Source: Candidatus Epulonipiscium viviparus (GTDB lineage: Bacteria > Bacillota > Clostridia > Lachnospirales > Cellulosilyticaceae). From it: a stretch of DNA of 64,000 bases. A model generated the notes under the pieces. It was not told the DNA's origin. It ran no database searches and worked only from the letters and a program-made list of their open reading frames with translations. Position numbers and translations under genes: made by a program. This document shows, piece by piece, positions 49,201-61,200 of the stretch; within the stretch, counting starts at the first letter, position 1; each line of letters begins with the position of its first letter. Where the stretch lies: the NCBI RefSeq assembly GCF_030708075.1, contig NZ_CP117982.1:1-64000 (forward strand). The letters run 5' to 3'.

Positions 49201-52200
49201 AATGAAGGAGCAGAGAGCGAAAAAACTTTTACTGCCGATGGGCAAATCAACATGATCGCCGGAGAAGCTGCACCTAAATTGAAGGGCACATATACCACCA
49301 AAAATAATACAGTACCACAAGACGTTACTGCTAAAATAACCGATTCTACCGATGCCGAAGTAACCGATCCTGACACAGCGTTGAAAAATCCTGGCACTTA
49401 TAAATATACGTATGAAGTACAATACGAGACAAGCGAGGAGCCACCTCAGACCAAAACTTCTTCTGTGGTGATAACCGTCGTGGTTGCGGAAAACGAGATG
49501 CCTATAGTTAGTGCAACATACAAGGGAGCAATACTCCAGACTCCAATTGAAATAAATATGGGAGATGCTGCGCCAGAAATTACTCTTAGCGCAACAGACG
49601 ATGGAAAAGATGTAGATTTAACAGTGAACGCACCTACTATTTCTATAACAAAAGATGGAGCAGACTTTACAGGAGGAATCGACACTATTCCTAACGCGGC
49701 GGGTGAGTACATTATCACTTATTCTGTTGCAGATAGTATAGACAGTACAAAAAGCGGTACGTTACTTGTGACAGTAAAAGTTAATGGTGCACCAGTGATA
49801 CACTATGATGGGGCAGCAGCAGGCGAAACGGTAGACGAATCCATTGCTCAAAACGGCGAATTAACAAAGTCGATCACAGCAGTCGACGCAGAAAATGATC
49901 CTATAACTTGGTCATTTGCTATCGAGGGCGAAGGCACATATACAACTCAAGCAGATCTGAACACTAAAATTAAGACACTTGCAGCTGGGGTTTATAAAAT
50001 TGTTGTAACCGCAACAGACAATGCAGGTCTTGCAGATAAATTTACGATCAACCTCACTATTGCCACGAATGTGGCACCAGAAATTTTTTATAATGGAATA
50101 TCGACTGATGCAACCGAAACTATCGAAGTGGGCGGAACGTTAAAGGATATTACTACTAGTGAAGATGTTGCAAAGCTGACTTTCAAAATCGGCGAAGAGG
50201 CAGCAGTTGATTATGATAAATCAGTATTTGATAACGCAATCAAGGCGTTGCCTGTTGGTACGCATACAATCGTGATCGTAGCGACTGATGCGACTGATTC
50301 AACTTTAACCGATACTTTAACGATTACTTTAACTGTAGCTGCTGCGAATGTGGCACCAGTAATTTCTTATGATGGAGCAGATGCTGGAGATACAAAAGCG
50401 CTTTCGATTACAGCGGGCGGAACTTTAGCGGCGATTACTACTAATGAGACTGATGCAAAGTTGACTTATTCTATAGACGGAGCTCCAGCTGTACCTCATA
50501 CACCAACAGAATTTGATAACGCGATCAAGGCGTTGACTGCTGGTGAGTATACGATCGTGATTACAGCGACTGATGCGCTTGAGCCAACTTTAACCGATAC
50601 TTTAACGATTACTTTAACTGTAACTGCTGCGAATGTGGCACCAGTAATTTCTTATGATGGAGCAGATGCTGGAGATACAAAAACGCTTTCGATTACAGCG
50701 GGCGGAACTTTAGCGGCGATTACTACTAATGAGACTGATGCAAAGCTGACTTTCAAAATCGGCGAAGAGGCAGCTGTACCTCATACACCAACAGAATTTG
50801 ATAACGCGATCAAGGCGTTGTCTGCTGGTGAGTATACAATCGTGATTACAGCGACTGATGCGACTGAGCCAACTTTAACCGATACTTTAACGATTACTTT
50901 AACTGTAGCTGCCGCGAATGTGGCACCAGTAATTTCTTATGATGGAGCAGATGCTGGAGATACAAAAACGCTTTCGATTACAGCGGGCGGAACTTTAGCG
51001 GCGATTACTACTAATGAGACTGATGCAAAGCTGACTTTCAAAATCGGCGAAGAGGCAGCTGTACCTCATACACCAACAGAATTTGATAACGCGATCAAGG
51101 CGTTGACTGCTGGTACGCATACAATCGTGATCGTAGCGACTGATGCGATTGAGCCAACTTTAACCGATACTTTAACGATTACTTTAACTGTAACTGCTGC
51201 GGCTGGTCCAGAATTTAAAGATGGCGGGGTAACAAAAACTGTTCAGGAAACTAAATTGAATGCAACTGTTATAAAGGAAGCCGATTTGGCCGCGTTGCTA
51301 TCTGATTCAACGGCTACAATTTCGAATTTTGCGCAAAAAGCTGCGTATGGATTAAATCCGGTATTTAATAGCGAAAGAGTAAATGTGATAGCAACTACTT
51401 TTACAGCAACAAATGCGGGCGGCATTGCTAGCGATTTAACTTATACTCAGTACACTGTTGTAGATCAGGAAGCGCCATCGTTTGGAATATTTAATTCATC
51501 GTCTAGAGATGCGATAGTTCATAGCCCTAAGGGTCGTACATTCTTCCCATTTGCTGTAACCGATAAAAAAGATGGAGTGATGATAGATCAAACTAGTAGA
51601 ACTTTAATAGACCCTACTGGAAATACTACAGGAGCATATACAGGACCAATACTTTCGACAGAGGCCAAGGCGAATGCATATGGCATTCACAAATACGTAT
51701 ATGAAGTAACAGATAGCGATACCAATTCTACAACCGCGACATTTTATGGTGTTATACATCCAAATAAAACTCAATATGAAGCAGGTCCGTCGATAACTGT
51801 AGACACTCTTGCACCTGAATATAAGACCAACAATATAGATCTGGAAGTTCCGAAAAAAACGATAGAGCAATACGCACCTTATGTACCTGCTGTAGAAATC
51901 GCAGATGGAAGCACGTTGGAGATTACGATACTGAAATCTGATCCTATTACCGCTGGCTGGGAAGTGACTGTAGTAGAAGACAAAGTCACCACTGTAGATG
52001 CGGTGAAAGCAATAGCAGAAACGGCTGGGGAATATGAAGTTGTATATATGGCAAAAAGTGGTAACGACGCAGGGGTATATGCTCAACAGATAACAGTAAC
52101 TCCGGGCGAGAATACTGCGCCAGTTTTGACCGTAACAAATGGAGAAAGTAATTATACTTCAAATACAGTAACAACTGTTATGCTAAACGAGCCGGCACCA

Positions 52201-55200
52201 ACTCTTAGCGCAACGGCGACGGATAACGGAATCGATGTTACTGTGGCAGACCCTGTTGTAAAAAAAGGAGAAACCGTTTTACCTGGTGGGCTGGCTGATA
52301 TCAATACGGCAGAAGTTGGAGAATATACTGTGACCTATGTTGTTGCGGACGGATTTGATTCTAGCCTCGATAAAACTATTGTAGTAACGATTAAAGTGAT
52401 AGAATCGTTTGCGGGAGTTGACTTTATACGAGATGGCAATGCCGCAAATCAAGATGCCGGGATCGCATTATCTAAGGGCGACACATATACTGCACCAGAA
52501 GTGAAGGCTGTAGTTGACGGTGCAGCAGGAGAGGTATTAACTCCGGTAATAGTTCGATTGACTGGAAAAGGTAATCAGACAGAGGTGGATTCAAGTAAAC
52601 ATGGATCATACTCGCTGACGTATACACACCCAGGAGACGCTTCAAAAACTCTCGAGATTATAGTGGTAATCATGCCAGATGCAACTAATGAGAAGCCACA
52701 CTTTGAGGCAAATGAAAAAGCCTGGGATACGATAGGGTTCTCGGACAAAGCTACCAGTGTTTCACCAGGAATAACTGCCTTAGATGCAAAAGACGGAGAT
52801 TTGTTCACGTTTAAGCCAGCAGAGGGAACAGGAGTATATATGACTGTATCGAAAGCTGGGGAGGAAATTGTTGCTCGCCGACATATCTACAAGGGAGCTA
52901 GTGGTCTTGCAGTTACGTTTAATAAAGGACCTGGTGCGTATGAGATAAATTATGAACTGCTAGATTCTGATAGCAATGCGGCAAGTTTGAATTATACGTT
53001 TGTGGCATCGCCGATAGCTAAAGATAAAGATACCGTCGTGATTCCTGGAACTCCGATATTTACTGTAGATGGTAGAGCGATTTCGACATGGCCACTAAAA
53101 GACACCACTGTACCGAGAGTTGATTTGGCGCAACATCAGCCGTATGCACAGACTATTACAATAACAGAAGGAGCAGACCCGGCGGCAGTAGTTGGTAGAG
53201 TATTTAAGCTGAATGGCGCTAATAATGTGGATAACGTATCGCCAACCGATATCGATTATAAAGCGTTAAATGTTGAAGAGCCTGGAAGGTATTTCGTAAT
53301 TCTCACCGCAGAGTCCGCTGGAGGACAGGGTGGCGTATACGCAGAACTGGTGACAGTAACGGCAAATGAAAAGCCTGTTATTACACCGCCAACCGAGACA
53401 GAGCTTACTACAACTGTAGGAGCAGTAATCACCTTACCAAATGTAAACGCGGAAGATCCTGAGGATGGCCCTCTAACAGCTACTTCTACGATTTACGATG
53501 CCGATAATGCGATAGTTGCCGACGTTGCAAAGATGGTGGAAAAAGCTGGAATATACACCGTAAAATATATTGCAACTGACAGTGCGGGAGGTGTATCTGA
53601 CCCAGTTGAAGTTACTGTTACAGTAACAGATCCTGCAAACGAAGCGCCGGTATTGGCTTTGAAAAATCCTGAAGATGCCAATGTAACTGCCACTGTAGGT
53701 GCAGTAGACTTTGCGTTACCAGAATTGAATGCAACAGACAAAGAGGACGATGCGGCAAGCAAACCGATTTCTGTAACTCATACAATCAAAGACTCCACGG
53801 ATGCAACTATAGAAGATGTTGCGACAATGCTATCGAAAGCTGGAGTTTATAAAGTAACATTTGTCGCGACCGACTCCGAGGGAGTTAAATCGAATGAAGT
53901 TGTAGTTACTGTAACTGTGGCAGAAGCGGTAGATACCGAAAAGCCTGTGATTACGTTTACATTTAGCGGATACAAGTATGGCAAAGAAGAAACACCAGGA
54001 GCTCCTCAGACATTTAGTAGCGCTAATCCGTATCCTGACGGGGAAACTATGTTTACGATGGCTGAGAACATGACTCAAGGAGATATTATTACTGTTGTAA
54101 CAAACGTCACAGACAATATCTCAGAAGATGTTCAACTAGAATGGAAGGCGTACGAGAATAAAATTGCTGAACCTCCGATGGCTCTTGAAAATTTGGAAGA
54201 TATCACCAAAAAGAAAGGCAATTACTTTGTAACTTTCACAGCAACTGATGAGGCCGGAAATACTGCAGAAATGATTGTTAAGCTAACTGTGAAAGAATAC
54301 ATTCCGGTGGAGTTTGTCTATAACGGGCAATCGTATAAAGAAGTTAAAAATGATATAGAGCACAAATTGAAGGTAGGAGAGTCATACGCACCGACGATCG
54401 AAATTATTGAGGATTCACTAAACAACTTTACGTATTCTGTAGCTAAGGTAGGTGGCGGTGAGATTTTGGCACCTACTACCGAAAAGAGCGACATTGCAAA
54501 GGCGATTGCTGATATCAACACTGCGTTGGGAACTCCAGTATTGGGAGATAAGTTTACTGTGAAATTTGTAACAAAAGCGTACAATGTGCCAGACCAAACT
54601 TTTGATATAGCATTGGAATATGTGGCGGCTGATGTGGATACAACTGTACCGCAAATTACTGTAAATGATGGAACTACTGCTCATACCAAAGACTTTGAGG
54701 TAGAGCTGGAAGTAGGAGAGACTATTCCAACGTTTACGGCAACAGCGATGGATGAAACAACTGATGTTACCGCTGATATCAAAACTGCTGTGACGAAGAA
54801 CGGCGAAGCATTTACAGAAGGAGTGGAAGGAATTACCAGTGCCGAAGAAGCGACGTATGTGATCACTTATACTGTAAGCGATGGAACTAATACGGGCACG
54901 CTAAAAGCGACGATTACTATTATACCTAAGAATGTGGCACCAGAAATTTCTTATGGCGGAGTACCAACTGATGAAACCACTGTAGTGATCGCAGAGGGCG
55001 GAACTATAATGGCGATTACTACTAATGAGAATAATGCAAAGCTGACTTATTCTATAGACGGAGCTCCAGCTTTACCTCACACACAAACAGAATTTGATAA
55101 CGCAATCAAGGCGTTGCCTGTTGGTAAGTATACGATCGTGATTACAGCGACTGATGCGCTTGATTCAACTTTAACCAATACTTTAACGATTAATTTGATT

Positions 55201-58200
55201 GTAACTGCCGCGAATGTGGCACCAGAAATTTCTTATGATGGAGTATCGACTGATGCAATAACCGAAACTATCGAAGCGGGCGGAACGTTAAAGGCGATTA
55301 CTACTAATGAGACTGATGCAAAGTTGACTTATTCTATAGACGGAGCTCCAGCTTTACCTCATACACCAGCAGAATTTGATAACGCAATCAAGAAGTTGAC
55401 TGCTGGTGAGCATACAATCGTGATTACAGCGACTGATGCGACTGAGCCAACTTTAACCGATACTTTAACGATTACTTTAACTGTAACCGCCGCGAATGTG
55501 GCACCAGAAATTTCTTATGATGGAGTATCGACTGATGCAATAACCGAAACTATCGAAGTGGGCGGAACGTTAAAGGCGATTACTACTAATGAGACTGATG
55601 CAAAGCTGACTTATTCTATAGACGGAGCTCCAGCTGTACCTCATACACCAGCAGAATTTGATAACGCAATCAAGGCGTTGCCTATTGGTCCGCATACGGT
55701 CGTGATTACAGCAGCTGATGCGACTGATTCAACTTTAACCGATACTTTAACGATTACTTTAACTGTAACCGCCGCGAACACTGCGCCAAAAATCACTCCG
55801 TTAGGTCAAGATAAATATACAGTACTTCTCAATGACGAATTATTTGTATTTCCAACTCCTATCGTAACTGATAAAGAAGACGATGCTGCAAATAAAGAGG
55901 TTGCCGTGACTCACGCAATTACAGATTCTGGCAATAATCCGATAGCTAGTCTTGCTGAGATGATTGCAGTGGCGGGCGTATATACTGTCGCTTATACAGC
56001 AACTGACTCTGCTGGTGCGACATCGGCTCCATATACAATTACTGTTGAGGTAGTTGCGGAAATGGCTGGTGCGATATTCTTTAATCCGGGAGAGCCTATG
56101 TATGAAATAGAGTCTGGTTCGGAATTTACTATACCAGATGTCACTGCGGTTGATGGGTATTTACAAAAGCCGCTTGAGGTGAAAAGAACAATCTTAAACA
56201 AGACCAATTCTATTATACGCGAAGATGCGCTCACCGATATTTCCGGAACATATAGAATAATTTATAGTGCGACATCTGCGTCTGGTGTACCGGGAACTTA
56301 TACGATTACGGTGAACGTTACTGATGCGACAGCACCGGTGATTTGGTATAACGGAACTGAACAAGCAAATCAGGCGTTGATCGAATTGACCGGGGAGAAG
56401 GCTTTGACCAAGGGATCGGTATATGCACCAGAAATTATCGTAACTGATGCGAATACTCCTGTACCTGCGATTAGATTTGATATATATCCAGGATTAATTG
56501 CTCCGGGCACGCCATCCGGAAGTTTGCCACCAAAATTTAAGGTAGATGGAAAGGAAATCGATATTTCGGAAATTCCAAATCAAGTAGCGGGCAATTACAC
56601 TGTTATTTACTCCGCTAATGACGCTATCAATTGGAGATCTATTTATATTCAGATTGAAGTTAAAGATGGGACTCCAGAAGCGGTAGAAAACGCGCCGATC
56701 ATTACGATTAAAGATAAGAACGGCATTGTTAGAAGCGAGGACGAAGATGCTGGAGGTACGACGCCTTATAACCACGAAGTCGCGATGAATACCACTGTAG
56801 AAGAATTCCAGAAATTGGTACAATACTCTGCTACCAAATCAGATGCAGCAACACCGCTGGAGGTTATAGTTTCCAATATTACGCATGATAACAATACGCA
56901 ATTTTCAACTATAGAGCAATTCTTAAATGTGCCAGGGTATTACACCGTTACTCTACAAGCTAAAGATGGTGACAAGGCGACGGTAAGACGCATTAGTATT
57001 AGAATTGTGGATACCAGTGTTCCGGTAATTAGTTATAAAGGAGAAGCAATACCAAATAAAGGGGCGCTTGATATTACGTTAAACCCAACAGAGAGATTTA
57101 ATGCCGCCGATATTTCAATAACAGACAACTCGCTAAATGCTGGTGGATCGGGAGTTCATATTACGCCTCCGGGTGGTACCGAATCGGCATTGATTAAGTT
57201 TAACGACAAAACTGCGGGTACAGGATTTGTAGATTCGCTAAATAAAGTTGGAGAGACCGTAGGAAAGTATAAGCTACGATTTGTGGCAAAAGATTGGCAG
57301 CCAGGTAATGCTCTGGGAGTTGACAAAAATGCAGAAGTGACCATCAATGTAGACGCGTTGGCAGTGGCACCAGGCGCGGATACCGAAAAACCAGTGATCG
57401 CGGCTCCGGCTAATGCTAAAATTGAGGTGAATAAGGGCGATGAGTTTGAGATGCCTCCAGTGCCAGCTGTAACTGATAATAGCACAGACAGATTAACGGT
57501 TATAACTACGATTTATGATGTGACAGGATTGGAAACTGCGGAGATTGCCGAGTTGATGGCAATTGTTTTGACGGACGAAAATAAAATTGCGCTTGAAGAG
57601 GAAGGCGTGATTGTTGATGCGGTCGATACATCTAAACTTAACGAGTACAAGATTCGTTATGATGCGGTAGACCGAGCAGGAAATAGAGCAGACCAGCAAT
57701 CAGTGGCTGTTACAGTTGTAGAGAGCGAACCAGATACCGTATTTCCGAGTATCGACTTTACTGCAGGCGAATTTAGTCTGAACGCTCAAAGTGCGACTCC
57801 TACTACTGGCGCGTTTGAAATGACGGCTATGACTGCACCAGAGGTGTCGATTACTGTTACTGATAAGGCTACTATTGTGCCTACTGTTACGCTTGCTGGT
57901 GTAGCAATTACGGGGGCAACGGCTGCCGATATCGCGACGGCTCTAAAAGCTGAGCTTAATAAGTTGGCAGCGGCGGACACTGCGTATGTAATTGATATTA
58001 AAGCTTTTGATGGAACCAACGAAACGCAGATGATTATTAATGTAACTGTGAAAGCGGCAGTGGTGGTGGGTGCTCCAACATTTGCTAATGGCGAACTCGA
58101 GAAAGAGGATATCCATTTGAACTCTATCGCTCCAGACGCTCCGTCGATAGAGGCAGCAGATCTGGCGGCCACTCTAAAGAGCATGCTTGATACTCAATTC

Positions 58201-61200
58201 GCAGAGGACCCGGACGTAACTGTTACTCCTGGAAAAGTTACGTGGGGATATAGCAATAAATTTTTAAATAACAAAGTTAATGTAGTACGCATTCCGTTTA
58301 CGGCAACATTAGATGGAAAAGTAAATGATCTAGTTTATACACGCACATTGGCACTAGATCAGGAGGAGCCTGCGTTCTATATATTCAACACGACTGCAAA
58401 GGATAATATTTTGCCGATAGTAAAAGGTCAGGAATGGTATCCGTTTGCAGCAGCAGATAAGAAAGATGGAAGCTTAATTCCTGCTACCACAAGAACGCTA
58501 ACCGGCCCTGATGGCGAAGTTATTGGCACTTACACAGGCTATAAAGATTCTGCAACTGAAGCAAAAGTTGATCAGTTTGGTTTGTATCAGCATAGACATG
58601 AGATAACAGATAGCGATGGGCATACAGAAGATGCGACGTTCTTTGGCATTGCGGTGCCGAAGAACGATGATCCAAATAAATTGGAGATTACTGTGGATGG
58701 CAAAACTCCGACATATACTACTCCAGATAAGCTAACTGTGGAGACGAGGACGCTTGCGCAATATACGCCATTCATGCCTGAGGTGGTATATCCGTTTGTG
58801 AATAGTTCGGTTCAGACTATCGTGCTATCTACAACACCAGTAGGTCCAAATAGAGATGTAGAAGTAGTGACATTGAATGGTTCGATCGACGATGTTAAAA
58901 CTGTTGCAAGGACCGCAGGAATCTTTACTATCGCATATATGGCTATTGACAATACTGACCCTACAAAAGCGGGGACATATATCGAGGAAATAACAGTAAC
59001 TGCGGGTGAGAATACTGCGCCAGTGTTAACTGTAACCGATGAAACTAATTCTTATACCGAAGATTTTGAGTTGACATTTAAAATGTTAGACATCTTACCG
59101 CTTATTCAAGCAACGGCAACAGACGAAGGAGTCGATATTAATGCATCTGGTCCTACAGTTAAGAAAGTGGGCGACAATGCTTGGACCGGAACTGTCGAGG
59201 ATATAACAAATGCGGCAGGAACTTATACTTTAACCTTTGTTGCGGAAGATACTTTCGATTCTACATTAAATAAGACTATTGTAGGGACCATAAATGTAGT
59301 TACTGATGGACCAAAATTCGCAGATGGCTCGACTTTAAAGGAAGAAATTACCACCGACTTAGCTGCAGCGGCTCCAACTGAAGACTATATCAAAACTTTA
59401 CTGGACGATACGAGTGCACAGATCTCTGATTGGAAACAATCGGCTTCACACGGAAGTATTCCTGTATCCAAAGCTAGAGTAAACGTAATAACAACTACTT
59501 TTACGGCAACAAACGCTAAGGGCGCTCAGGCTTTGACGCATATTCACACTACTGCCCATGATCAAGCAGAGCCGTCCTTCGGAATCAACAACGTGGCAAC
59601 AAAAGATATTATTACAATCAGTACCAAGGGTCGAGCATTTTTCCCATTTGCGGCAACCGATAGAGAAGATGGAAGCTTGATCAGCAAAACGCAACGTACG
59701 CTTATTAACCCTGCAGGCGAAACTCAGGCAACATTTGTGGGAGCAACTGGCGCCGATGATGACACAGGCAAGGCAGCGACATTTGGATTGCACCAGTATG
59801 TATATGAAGTTTCAGATAAAGATAGCAATGCGATTAAATCTACAGTGTATGTATTTACGACTCCTAACAAAGCACAACAAGCAGAAAATCCAAGCATTAC
59901 AGTAGATGGCGCCGAAGCTGCATATACAAATACTGAAGGCACCAAGATGGAGTTTAAAGCTGTAGAAACAACGAAAGGTAAAGCGTATACGCCGAATGTT
60001 GTTATTCCACCAGATGCTACATTAAAAATAGCAATATTAAAATCTGCAGGAGAAAAAGAGACACTCGATGTAACAATGATAAACGGCGATGCGACAATCG
60101 ACGATGTGAAGGCGCTTGCAAATGAAGAGGGCATATATACGATTGGATATATGGCAGTGGATAACGCCAATCCAGAAAAAGCGGGAATGTTCTTACAGAC
60201 GCTAACTGTGGCTCCAGCGGCGAACGCACCAGTGATTACTGTACCAGATATATTAGAATACGATGTCGCTCAGGGCGGAAAATTTGATATACCTGAATTG
60301 AAAGCTACCGATGTGGAAGACGGCGAAGTTACTGCAACATACAAAGTGAGCGTCAACGGAACTGAGACTGCTTTTGATACAGCTGCAGAAGTGGGGACTG
60401 TGTTTACGTTTACTTATACTGCAACAGACTCGGAGAACAATGTGTCCGAACCGGTTGTTATTACGGTAACCATCACAGAGGCAGTTGCCGAAGGAATTAC
60501 ATTTACGATTCCACCAGATGCGAAGCTTGAGTTTGACGTTGGCGAGGAGTTTGTGATTCCGGCTATTGTCGCAACAGATGAAAACGGAGTGAAATTAGAT
60601 ACGACGTATTCCATTATTAGAAGACCGGGCGGATTCCTTAATACTGATAACGCGTGGACAGAAGCCACCGTGACTAGCTTGAGTGGTACGTATTCTGTAA
60701 TATTCTTAGCAAGGGACGCATATGGAAATGAAGCGACAAAGGATGTTCAAATTAAAGTAGTGGATGAGATCCCGCCGGTTATATATTACAACGGCGTAGA
60801 TGCGGGAGATACGCAAACGCTAAATCTTAAGAAAAATGAAGCTTTGATTGTTAATGTAACTATGGTCGAGAACGCTGCAATGGCAAAACTTACCAGAATT
60901 GTTACGGATGAATCAAATACTATTATTAAGGATAACAAATTCCCTGACATTACAAAAACACCGGGAACGTATAAAGCTGTTTATACTGCAACAGACGGAG
61001 TTGCAACAGACAAATTGACGATGACAATTGTAGTTTCAGAAGAAGCGGTAGATGCGACAGGGCTTCCGGTGATTACTGTAACAGATGAGCGAACTGGAAA
61101 TTCGGTAGTAGCCGGAAAGCAAGTATTTAGGTTAATGACCGATACCCCAGAAACTCTGGATATTACTCACACAACAGATATCGAGGCAGATCTTCAAGTG